The notes under the pieces: generated by a model
What the model saw: only the letters and a program-made list of their open reading frames with translations
Database searches by the model: none
What the model was told of the DNA's origin: nothing
Program-made: the position numbers and the translations under genes
Part shown: positions 57,404 to 64,000 of the stretch, piece by piece
Position numbering within the stretch: the first letter of the stretch is position 1
How the letters are laid out: each line of letters starts with the position of its first letter
Virus record (IMG/VR): IMGVR_UViG_3300009085_000022
Location: 1 to 64,000 of that record
Length of the DNA: 64,000 bases
Reading direction: 5' to 3' (one strand)
Source of the DNA: a virus

Positions 57404-57745
57404 TTATATCGTTTTATAAGTAGGTATATTAAATCCTATTTTTAAAGAAGTACTGTCAACTAATGTAAATTGTTTTACACAATCTATAAAAGTTTTAACT
57501 CCAAGATCAGTAGTTGATACTGGTATTACAGTTTTTCCTGTAATTTTATTTGAATATAACCTACCTTCTGCTTTTGCTCTACCGACTTTTTTTGCAAAAG
57601 TATCTTTAGGACTGCATAATGCAATACTAAGTTTAAGAAAATTCTTTGATTTTCTTAGGATTCTTTTCTCTGTAGAATAAAGTCCTGCAATAGTAAACCG
57701 TTGATTATCAACAGTTGTACCGTGAAAAAATAACACATTTTCCAT
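57404..57745 (-). CDS. Conserved phage protein, unknown
   Basis: 113 residues. The segment CSPKDTFAKKVGRAKAEGRL (59-78 region) recurs, as I recall, in small conserved proteins of large phages. No catalytic motif. It is the first gene of the amidoligase island by position, 2 nt upstream of the C26 gene. Confidence 0.6.
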   Translation of the reverse strand: MENVLFFHGTTVDNQRFTIAGLYSTEKRILRKSKNFLKLSIALCSPKDTFAKKVGRAKAEGRLYSNKITGKTVIPVSTTDLGVKTFIDCVKQFTLVDSTSLKIGFNIPTYKTI

Positions 57746-57748
57746 AAG

Positions 57749-57919
57749 TTAATTTTTTTTAATTTTTAATAAATCTTCAATGTTTGTTATTGTATTAATA
57801 TTTTCTATAATTTGTTTACCAAATTTTAGCATACTATTAAGTATGTAGTTTTTTTCTACTGGATTTAAAGCTAATTTAAATCTAATTTCTTCGTCTAATA
57901 TTTCTTCTGCTGAGTCCAT
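57749..57919 (-). CDS. Small helical protein (56 residues)
   Basis: Begins MDSAEEILDEEIRFKLALNP and ends in a lysine-rich tail LLKIKKN. The first ten residues resemble the start of the next gene upstream (MKTAEEILERH), suggesting related short proteins. It fills an otherwise empty 190-nt gap. Function unknown. Confidence 0.5.
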   Translation of the reverse strand: MDSAEEILDEEIRFKLALNPVEKNYILNSMLKFGKQIIENINTITNIEDLLKIKKN

Positions 57920-57938
57920 ATTTTTATATTTTATCTAT

Positions 57939-58199
57939 TTACTTATCCTTCAAAGCCTGGAGTTCGGCTTCAATCCTTTTTATATCTGAATTGTATGCCA
58001 AATGTCCATGAGCAACATTTTTGTAACATACTATCAACATTTCCATCTTCTCAATGATAGCCTTGTCGGTAGCTGAACTCTGGGCGGCGAACTCTTGCAT
58101 AGCATCTATAATTGCTACATGATATTCACAAGCATATTTATCAAATGGCACATTTATTTTACCACAATGCCTTTCAAGTATTTCTTCTGCTGTTTTCAT
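57939..58199 (-). CDS. Small protein with AEEIL start, unknown
   Basis: 86 residues; the AEEILERH start and IDAMQEFAAQ helix recall short proteins of Bacteroidales phages and prophages. By eye it is G+C-richer than adjacent genes, as are the two genes upstream. No function known. Confidence 0.6.
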   Translation of the reverse strand: MKTAEEILERHCGKINVPFDKYACEYHVAIIDAMQEFAAQSSATDKAIIEKMEMLIVCYKNVAHGHLAYNSDIKRIEAELQALKDK

Positions 58200-58213
58200 A
58201 TCTGTGTTAGTTG

Positions 58214-58402
58214 TTAAACTTCATTATAATCAACCTGAAGCGGTTGTAATATCTCATCTATCTGATATGTGTCATAAACAATGTTATCAGATTTAAGCCA
58301 GTCAGGAAGCAATACTTTTGCCTCAGCAATAGAGTATCCAGATATATCATAACATATTCTGGCTTTTTCTCCATTAAACGTGTAATTTATAAATACCAAC
58401 AT
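58214..58402 (-). CDS. Small protein, unknown
   Basis: 62 residues with an alternating beta-like pattern (INYTFNGEKARICYDISGY) and an acidic end. It belongs to a G+C-richer three-gene patch. No recognised motif. Confidence 0.5.
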   Translation of the reverse strand: MLVFINYTFNGEKARICYDISGYSIAEAKVLLPDWLKSDNIVYDTYQIDEILQPLQVDYNEV

Positions 58403-58422
58403 ATCTCTGTTATTTGATTAGA

Positions 58423-58971
58423 TTACACTCCATCAAATTGAGGGTTTAAAACTGGACACGTATTGCAACTTTCACTATTCTGATTAGGGCATGAATGGCA
58501 CTCGGCGGGTATGTCTTTAATCAGTGGTTCAGACTTTGGACTATCAAGAAGTAAAGCATCATAATTAGCTCTACTCTTATTACCGAGAAAGTCAGATAAT
58601 TGTTTCTCTAATTCCTTTGTTTCCTCTCTCTGCCCGGCATCAGTCATAAACCATTCATCCCTAAATTTATCCCATTCCCTTGTCAGGTGATGAGACCTGA
58701 TAAAAGATTGCACACAGGATTCCATTTCAGGAGTTATACTCTGCCCGGCAACCATATTGTTGACGTCAACGGAATGGTCGGAGGTGCAAAGATCATCTGG
58801 TAATGATTCTCCATTTAACATTGAATGACAATAAGGGCACATATAATTAATAGAACAACGTTCCATAATTGTTCCACAATCTTCGGCTGGGCACATCACC
58901 TTCTCCCTGCTTAGTGGCGGGGAGGTGGGCTCATCTGTCGCCAAATTGTCGACGGTTGGTTTGTTTTTCAT
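58423..58971 (-). CDS. Cysteine-rich protein, unknown
   Basis: 182 residues. Two cysteine clusters: CPAEDCGTIMERC with CPYCHS (about 22-55), a double zinc-ribbon-like part, and CHSCPNQNSESCNTCPV (about 159-175). The middle has an acidic helix. It is the G+C-richest gene of the minus strand by eye and may come from a host or prophage. Function unknown. Confidence 0.55.
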   Translation of the reverse strand: MKNKPTVDNLATDEPTSPPLSREKVMCPAEDCGTIMERCSINYMCPYCHSMLNGESLPDDLCTSDHSVDVNNMVAGQSITPEMESCVQSFIRSHHLTREWDKFRDEWFMTDAGQREETKELEKQLSDFLGNKSRANYDALLLDSPKSEPLIKDIPAECHSCPNQNSESCNTCPVLNPQFDGV

Positions 58972-58974
58972 CGG

Positions 58975-59958
58975 TTAATTATTTAAAAGATTGTTAATTT
59001 CTTCTACAGCTTTTAATACTCCAATTTTTTTAATTAAATCTGTAAAATCTTTGCATTCAAATTCTATAGGTATAAATCTACTAGGAATATTATACATATT
59101 AAAATAAGAATTAGCTTGTTCCATTCCTTGAGTATCATTATCAAATAATGTAATAATTTTACTAAATCTTATTTTATATTCATCTACAACAGAATCTTTA
59201 ATAAAACAAGTTTCTGATTGTATAGCTATAGAAGGAATTCTCATATTTTCATATAAAGCCATTACATCTTTTAATGATTTTGTAATGATAAGTAGTTTGC
59301 CTCTTTTAGGTAATTGAGTATAACCTGAATGTACTCCATAAGGATGATTATTACGCCATTTCTTACGTTTATTAGCAAAAGGACGATATATCTTAAAAGT
59401 TAAATTATTGTCTTTATATTCAATATATGCATATGCTATTCCAGGAGTATCAACATAGAAAGAGTTATGAAAATACCCTGATATGGGCTTTACATTATAT
59501 AAATTTAAAGTATTTAGTGATATACCAAATTCTTGCCAATATATTATATCTCGTTGTTCCCAAGGTCTAGCTACAATATCCAATTTACAAACTTCTTTAG
59601 CTTTTAAATCTATAGTTTTAGATAGTTTAGATGTTGATGTAGATGATTGTATTAAATCTCCATATATTTTTTGGATAGTCTCATGATAAGAAGACATGCC
59701 TAATAAATTCATTACAAAAATTATACAATCTCCTCTTCTACCAGCAAAATCTTTAAACAACAAACAATTATTACGCTTTGAATAAAATATATTAAAACTT
59801 GGAATTTCATCTCCTCTTCTTAATGGACTATTATATGTTTGTCCTAATTCAAAGTCTCCTATATAATACTTAAAAATCTCCTGTTCTGAGAACCTATTTA
59901 ATAATTGATCTTTAGTAATAAACTCAGTATTATATTTTGATTCATTTAGATTTACCAT
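58975..59958 (-). CDS. DnaG-type primase-like protein with altered TOPRIM glutamate
   Basis: 327 residues. The N-terminal part (SPLRRGDEIPSFNIFYSKRN, then FKDFAGRRGD and MNLLGMS) resembles the DnaG N-terminal region without its zinc cysteines. The TOPRIM part has LLIITKSLKDVMAL (222-235) and ITLFDNDTQGM (269-279). D231, D273 and D275 fit, but the usual catalytic glutamate is replaced by K227. A replication primase or a TOPRIM protein with changed chemistry. Confidence 0.75.
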   Translation of the reverse strand: MVNLNESKYNTEFITKDQLLNRFSEQEIFKYYIGDFELGQTYNSPLRRGDEIPSFNIFYSKRNNCLLFKDFAGRRGDCIIFVMNLLGMSSYHETIQKIYGDLIQSSTSTSKLSKTIDLKAKEVCKLDIVARPWEQRDIIYWQEFGISLNTLNLYNVKPISGYFHNSFYVDTPGIAYAYIEYKDNNLTFKIYRPFANKRKKWRNNHPYGVHSGYTQLPKRGKLLIITKSLKDVMALYENMRIPSIAIQSETCFIKDSVVDEYKIRFSKIITLFDNDTQGMEQANSYFNMYNIPSRFIPIEFECKDFTDLIKKIGVLKAVEEINNLLNN

Positions 59959-60145
59959 ATATAATTTTTATTAAAAAATAACTTCCAAATCCAATATTTA
60001 ATAACATTACATATTGTTCAGTAGTAATAAACAATATAATATTTAGTATTATAAAAACTATATAAGAATATCTAGGATTTTTATGAATAAAATAATAACC
60101 TGTACAACTTAGTATACAGGTTATTATTTGTATGAAAATATTCAT
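59942..60145 (-). CDS. Small hydrophobic membrane protein, possibly not translated
   Basis: 67 residues with two to three hydrophobic segments. It overlaps the primase start by 17 nt. Its 5' part contains a perfect 15-bp inverted repeat. It may be a real small membrane protein, or the segment may be a regulatory leader for the primase gene. Confidence 0.4.
   Translation of the reverse strand: MNIFIQIITCILSCTGYYFIHKNPRYSYIVFIILNIILFITTEQYVMLLNIGFGSYFLIKIIYGKSK
60090..60129 (-). promoter_or_regulatory. 15-bp inverted repeat upstream of the primase gene
   Basis: AAATAATAACCTGTA (60090-60104) and TACAGGTTATTATTT (60115-60129) pair perfectly with a 10-nt loop; on the minus strand a T-rich stretch follows. 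It lies over codons 6-19 of the small membrane-protein frame and could act as attenuator or processing site between the third amidoligase and the primase. Confidence 0.5.
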
Positions 60146-60221
60146 ATAAATATAAATAAATGTATTAATAGATAAATTATTAATAAAATAAAAAGTATAT
60201 TATTATTAATTCTGATTTTTT

Positions 60222-60884
60222 TCATTGTAAGATCATTATTAAACAATCTATATTTATATTATTTGGAAGACTTCTATATTCTATTCTATCTCCAAATATA
60301 CCAGGTTTTATACTATATACACCCTTAACTCTTTTAGTATCTGATATTGATTTTTTAAAAAACATATCTATTTTTTGAATAACAGATAAATAATTAAATA
60401 AACAAGTATACTCTTTTTGAATTTGTTCTGCTTCATATCTATATTTATCTTCTACTGTAATTTTTTTATAAATAGGATAATCAAACTTCTTATGTTCAGT
60501 AAAATTTAATTGTAAAGATGCTTTTACTTCTCCACGTTTTAATAATTTACCTAATTTTCCTTTAGGATAAATAGAGAATTCTTCTAATACTTCTATTTCT
60601 TTTTTAGATAAATTATCTTTATCTTTTCTAAACTCAATTAATTCTATGTCATTAAATTTATGATATGGAATGATTTCCATTTTAAACCCTTTTTTACTTA
60701 ATATAAGTTGTTCAGTAAAAATTAATTTTTTTAAAGCAAAAACGGCATCTAAAATATTATTTTCAGGATTTGTACGAAGTTCTCCTAGAAAAGGATTACC
60801 ATCTAAATTATTAGTAGCTTTATAAGCTGGTATAATTTTGTTATCTTTAGATACAAAAAATTCAAATTCTATTCCTATTTTCAT
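60222..60884 (-). CDS. Third amidoligase-like protein
   Basis: 220 residues. GIEFEFFV (4-11), GELRTNPE (34-41), SLQLNF (123-128) and RIEYRSLP (200-207) follow the pattern of GS-like amidoligases (E-F-E, then [HQ]-x-[HN] and E-[FY]-R). It is shorter and more diverged than the other two and lies 11 kb away from the first. It probably belongs to the same pathway. Confidence 0.65.
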   Translation of the reverse strand: MKIGIEFEFFVSKDNKIIPAYKATNNLDGNPFLGELRTNPENNILDAVFALKKLIFTEQLILSKKGFKMEIIPYHKFNDIELIEFRKDKDNLSKKEIEVLEEFSIYPKGKLGKLLKRGEVKASLQLNFTEHKKFDYPIYKKITVEDKYRYEAEQIQKEYTCLFNYLSVIQKIDMFFKKSISDTKRVKGVYSIKPGIFGDRIEYRSLPNNINIDCLIMILQ

Positions 60885-60904
60885 ATTATTATTTTTTAAT
60901 TATT

Positions 60905-61615
60905 TTATCGTCTTTTATCATATGGGTATAATGTTTTAACTATATCACTTTGCCAATACTCCTTAGAATCTATATCCATAAGAGTCAGTATTCCTTCCCA
61001 ACCAGCCCCCTGATCTAAATTCCAGACATTACTTACATGTACTGGTTTTAAATTAGGATGCGACCAAGATGTAGTTGTATGTCCTACAAAAACTTCATCA
61101 AATTCTTTTGCAATAACTCCTTTACTTTTCCATTGATCCCACATGCAAGCTATTTGAAATAGTCTTCTATCCCAAAGAAGAGTATCTTTATCTTGATCTT
61201 TGATAGGAAGTTTCCATTCAAATCCTCCATGAACAAAGCATTTATTATCAGGTGTTACATGATAATATTTTGCATTAATTAACAAATCTCTATGTTTTTT
61301 CCAGTCAATTTTATCTAATTCTGTATGCCTATTATAAGCATTTATAGTAGCTTGTCCGCCTTGACTAGTCCAACTAACAGGTGTAGCTCCAGTTTTAAAC
61401 CAATCTAATAACCACTCATCATGATTACCAAGTACATATATAAGTTTTTTAATTTTCAATAATTCATGAAAACATTCTGGAACTTCTGGCCAACCATCAG
61501 CTGTATCTCCAAGTACTATAAGTTCATCTTCATCATAATCAAATCTTGATTCTTGAAAAACTTGTCTTAAAGCTTTATAAGCTCCATGCGGGTCACCTAA
61601 AGCAAATCTTCTCAT
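60905..61615 (-). CDS. Serine/threonine phosphatase-like metallophosphoesterase
   Basis: 236 residues. GDPHGAYKAL (8-17), LGDTADGWPE (about 35-44), GNHDEWLLDW (about 63-72), FVHGGF and VGHTTTSW give the complete PPP-type set as in lambda phosphatase. It dephosphorylates proteins or nucleotides; target unknown. Overlaps the next gene by 4 nt. Confidence 0.88.
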   Translation of the reverse strand: MRRFALGDPHGAYKALRQVFQESRFDYDEDELIVLGDTADGWPEVPECFHELLKIKKLIYVLGNHDEWLLDWFKTGATPVSWTSQGGQATINAYNRHTELDKIDWKKHRDLLINAKYYHVTPDNKCFVHGGFEWKLPIKDQDKDTLLWDRRLFQIACMWDQWKSKGVIAKEFDEVFVGHTTTSWSHPNLKPVHVSNVWNLDQGAGWEGILTLMDIDSKEYWQSDIVKTLYPYDKRR

Positions 61616-61965
61616 AATTTATCTATATTTAATTGTATAATACATAATACCATTTTTGTACCAGTAGTATTAATATAAGGCGTTTCAATAATACGTATTG
61701 TATACGGTTCTAATATTTCAATAATTTCTTTTTTAACAATTTTTTCTATATCTATAAAAAATTGTGGTTTTCCTACAAAATTATAAATAGTAGAAAGAAT
61801 TTTTGCTATTGATTTTTTATGTGCTATTATTTGGTAAGTATTACCTAGTGAAAAAATTTGACAATTAGCAGTTGGACTATGGTTAACATAAAATACAGGA
61901 TAATCATCTATACAGATTGCACTTGTTTTTGGATATTCCTTACTTATTTCTTTAATTGTTATCAT
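61612..61965 (-). CDS. Unknown protein, 117 residues
   Basis: Beta-rich (SAICIDDYPVFYVNHSPTAN) with no recognised motif. Lies between the phosphatase gene (ATGA overlap) and tRNA-Leu. Confidence 0.5.
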   Translation of the reverse strand: MITIKEISKEYPKTSAICIDDYPVFYVNHSPTANCQIFSLGNTYQIIAHKKSIAKILSTIYNFVGKPQFFIDIEKIVKKEIIEILEPYTIRIIETPYINTTGTKMVLCIIQLNIDKL

Positions 61966-61987
61966 GATAATATTTTTTTAAAATTTG

Positions 61988-62072
61988 TACCACTGATAGG
62001 ACTTGAACCTACACGACCATAAAGATCAAGGGATTTTAAGACCCTCTCGGCTACCAATTACGACACAGTGGC
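61988..62072 (-). tRNA. tRNA-Leu (UAA)
   Basis: Acceptor GCCACTG/CAGTGGT, A73, long variable arm (GATC/GGTC), T-loop TTCAAGT, and anticodon loop CTTAAAA (TAA, reads TTA). The 31-39 pair is T-T. TTA is heavily used in this genome. Confidence 0.92.
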
Positions 62073-62076
62073 GTGT

Positions 62077-62106
62077 AAAAAGGGAGCCTGTTTTCACAAG
62101 ACTCCC
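62077..62106 (-). terminator. Terminator after the SSB-like gene
   Basis: On the minus strand GGGAG(T)CTTGT, GAAA loop, ACAGGCTCCC form a near-perfect 10-bp stem, followed by TTTTT. It lies 24 nt after the stop at 62131 and just before tRNA-Leu. Confidence 0.85.
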
Positions 62107-62130
62107 AAACCTAAACTAACCAAACTAAAA

Positions 62131-62712
62131 CTAACCATTCATCCAATCCAGAGATGCAGGATTACCTCCTACAGTCTTTGGTATCAAAGCTTCTGCTGGA
62201 GTAGCTTCTTTAGGCTCTCCTCTTGTTGTAGAATCAGCACTACCAAGAGATAATGTATTAGGTACTGTTACTAGTTGTATAAAACTACCAAAAGATTTAA
62301 ATCCTAAATATTGTGATTTTTTCTTCTTAGTACCATAACAAACTGCTACTCTAAAAAATTTATTTAATTCTGGTGCTACCATTCGCATAACACCATCTAA
62401 TGCTTCCGTAGGCGTATTAAAAACTGGAAATTGTACATTATCTCCAAGAACTCCTTTCGCTAAATTAATAAGTCGTTGTGCCTGATATTTATTAAAAGCA
62501 TCTGAATCAGGTTCACAATAATAGAACCCTTCATTTACTTCTCCTTTACCATCCGCAGCAATTACCTTATAATTAGGATTTTTATCTCCTGGATCTGTAC
62601 TAGATTTCTTTTCAATTCTAACTCGAACATTCTCAACCACACCTGATAATCCATCATTAAAGATTTTTAATTCTTTAACATACTCTTCACTGTTGTTCAA
62701 ATTTACTGACAT
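62131..62712 (-). CDS. Likely single-stranded DNA-binding protein
   Basis: 193 residues. The beta-rich core begins SGVVENVRVRIEKKSSTDPG and includes FFRVAVCYGTKKKKSQYLGF. A flexible Thr/Ala/Pro-rich tail ends DWMNG. Position directly after a RecA-like ATPase and helicase, with a strong own terminator, matches the SSB of crAss-like phages. The OB fold cannot be proven by eye. Confidence 0.6.
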   Translation of the reverse strand: MSVNLNNSEEYVKELKIFNDGLSGVVENVRVRIEKKSSTDPGDKNPNYKVIAADGKGEVNEGFYYCEPDSDAFNKYQAQRLINLAKGVLGDNVQFPVFNTPTEALDGVMRMVAPELNKFFRVAVCYGTKKKKSQYLGFKSFGSFIQLVTVPNTLSLGSADSTTRGEPKEATPAEALIPKTVGGNPASLDWMNG

Positions 62713-62737
62713 AATTTTTATCTGTTTTTAATTAATA

Positions 62738-63445
62738 TTACTTACCTGTTTCATATATATCTATACATTCTGCTACAAATCCTAAATCATTTGGAATATA
62801 CAGGTCTTTAAACATTCCATAAGGACTTTTAGCTGGATATATATTATCTCTATTTGTTACAAATTGATACAGCATTCGTTTATCTGTATCATTCCAAGTT
62901 GTTTTAGTATAGAGAAGTACTGTAAACAACCCTTGCAGGTCTATTTTCTCATCAAGAAAACGTCCAATTGTACGAATTTTCTTAATAGTTTCAAAACCTA
63001 TCTCCACATCTTCAGAATGTGCTATCACAAAAGTTTTAATGTTGTCCCTTAATCTTCGACCAGTATTTAAAACTTGCATTGTGTGCATGGCTATTTCATT
63101 AAATTTGTCAAAGCCTTTTATCATAGCCTTTTCTGTAAATTCAAATGATAACATATAATTAAAATCATCTAAGACAATATTAGTTATCTCAGGACGATTC
63201 TCATGTATATATATCATTGCTTTAGTAATCTTATTTGGATCTTCTGTATTTAAATAATTGCCTTTAGTCCCTTCAAAGAGAAGATATTCATTTCTCCAAC
63301 CTTTAAAAGGAAAAGGTTTACCAGATACATTAATCACAAATGTTTCTTTAGGGTCCAAGCCCTTAATTCCCAGACTAGTAGTAGGAAATAATGATGTGCT
63401 TTTTCCTGTACCAGCGCTCCCTACAATTCCGATAAGCGAACTCAT
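62738..63445 (-). CDS. RecA/AAA-type ATPase (Sak4-like)
   Basis: 235 residues. Walker A GSAGTGKST (8-16), a Walker B-like NIVLDDFNYML (about 88-98), and VIAHSEDVEIG (sensor-like). The set resembles AAA_24/Sak4 single-strand annealing ATPases that sit beside phage SSB genes, as here. It probably works in recombination or replication restart. It starts 2 nt after the helicase stop. Confidence 0.75.
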   Translation of the reverse strand: MSSLIGIVGSAGTGKSTSLFPTTSLGIKGLDPKETFVINVSGKPFPFKGWRNEYLLFEGTKGNYLNTEDPNKITKAMIYIHENRPEITNIVLDDFNYMLSFEFTEKAMIKGFDKFNEIAMHTMQVLNTGRRLRDNIKTFVIAHSEDVEIGFETIKKIRTIGRFLDEKIDLQGLFTVLLYTKTTWNDTDKRMLYQFVTNRDNIYPAKSPYGMFKDLYIPNDLGFVAECIDIYETGK

Positions 63446-63447
63446 TT

Positions 63448-64000
63448 TTAAATTTGACTTCTTATTATATGTTCATAATTATTGTAATCAAATTCTGTCA
63501 TTGTTCTGGGGAATTCAGAAAAATGTGAACTTGATCCCAGGAAAAACAACTGTATTCCTGCATTTGAAATTCCATTTCTATTTAAGTTAATCATAAATTC
63601 CCTATGACTATCTCCTATTCTATCCAAATCAATACCCTCATATTTATCAATATTATATTTTTTTGGATAAAATAAACTAACCATTAAATCACAATCTCTA
63701 CTAGTATATTTATTGTCTGCTAATCCTTCAGAGTCAGGTTTTATTTTATCAATAATTGTGTCTCCTCTGTAATTAAATTGCGCTCTAGATGAATCTGCTG
63801 ATTGTTGTTGAACTACTATTGGTATGTAATTCCATCTGTCACGCATTTCTAAACAATATTCACTACTATATTTTCCTATAGCTTGATGTAAAGTCTCTCC
63901 CTGACCTGTCTGTAATAATCCAATATGATCTACTATTACAATAACATATTCGTTAGGTCTTACAGGAATATACTTATCTCTTACTGTTCTTTGACTATAT
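63448..64000 (-). CDS. DnaB-type replicative helicase, C-terminal part (partial)
   Basis: At least 183 residues; the 5' part lies beyond the right edge. The Walker B segment is NEYVIVIVDHIGLLQTG. PIVVQQQSADS is the conserved motif following it, and DCDLMVSLFYPKKY belongs to the C-terminal RecA core. Walker A is outside the window. It unwinds DNA at the fork, working with the primase and polymerase. Confidence 0.85.
   Translation of the reverse strand, partial: YSQRTVRDKYIPVRPNEYVIVIVDHIGLLQTGQGETLHQAIGKYSSEYCLEMRDRWNYIPIVVQQQSADSSRAQFNYRGDTIIDKIKPDSEGLADNKYTSRDCDLMVSLFYPKKYNIDKYEGIDLDRIGDSHREFMINLNRNGISNAGIQLFFLGSSSHFSEFPRTMTEFDYNNYEHIIRSQI

Noticed and set aside
63448-63846. A separate 132-residue protein starting at 63846
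   Set aside because: The frame stays open to the right edge and carries the helicase Walker B upstream of that ATG, so it is the C-terminal part of a longer helicase.

Overview
This window is part of the genome of a tailed phage that I place among the crAss-like phages (Crassvirales) infecting a Bacteroidales host. The main reasons are: (1) the order of the virion genes, namely IHF-like ring protein, tail tubular protein, very large tail 'muzzle' protein, cargo proteins and a giant virion RNA polymerase carrying a DFDVD active-site motif in the typical crAss-like setting; (2) a replication block on the opposite strand with family A DNA polymerase, DnaG-type primase, DnaB-type helicase, an ATPase, a likely SSB, uracil-DNA glycosylase and PD-(D/E)XK nuclease; (3) AT-rich DNA, Bacteroidetes-type promoters (TTTG, 19-20 nt, TAnnTTTG) and protein modules typical of Bacteroidetes. 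The standard code is used, because TAG ends several genes. No integrase, reverse transcriptase or CRISPR array was seen.

Layout. Positions 1-8263 (+) hold host-recognition genes: a tail fibre open at the left edge, a three-copy 35-residue repeat spread over two genes, and a run of three genes with N-terminal signal peptides (a beta protein, a LamG protein and a beta-helix protein). Positions 8265-10261 (+) hold small membrane proteins that look like a lysis cassette (holin-like, GAF-like membrane protein, unimolecular-spanin-like lipoprotein). Positions 10262-38326 (+) hold tail and cargo genes, including a 4651-residue protein with two HExxH motifs flanking the RNA polymerase motif, and a 1376-residue protein with a nuclease motif. 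A strong bidirectional hairpin at 38330-38351 separates this block from the convergent minus-strand block.

Positions 38381-64000 (-) hold the early/replication block. It includes a tRNA region (Gln, Cys, His, Ile, Asp and a CAU tRNA, with Leu further right) with a candidate structured RNA between tRNA-Gln and tRNA-Cys. It also has endonuclease VII, a peptidoglycan-lytic enzyme with its own promoter, DNA polymerase, class II ribonucleotide reductase, and a tightly overlapping operon (49168-57745). That operon carries two amidoligases, a class II glutamine amidotransferase, an ATP-grasp ligase, a gamma-glutamylcyclotransferase and a class I-type gamma-glutamyl hydrolase; a third amidoligase-like gene lies at 60222-60884. 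The region ends with primase, phosphatase, SSB-like protein, ATPase and a helicase cut by the right edge.

Working together: the plus-strand genes build the particle and carry the RNA polymerase that is probably injected to start early transcription. The minus-strand genes copy the genome and supply nucleotides and tRNAs. The amidoligase island most likely makes or remodels a peptide or gamma-glutamyl linkage. Together with the tRNA-linked structured RNA, it is the most interesting content here. All assignments are by eye from sequence motifs; no database search was run.
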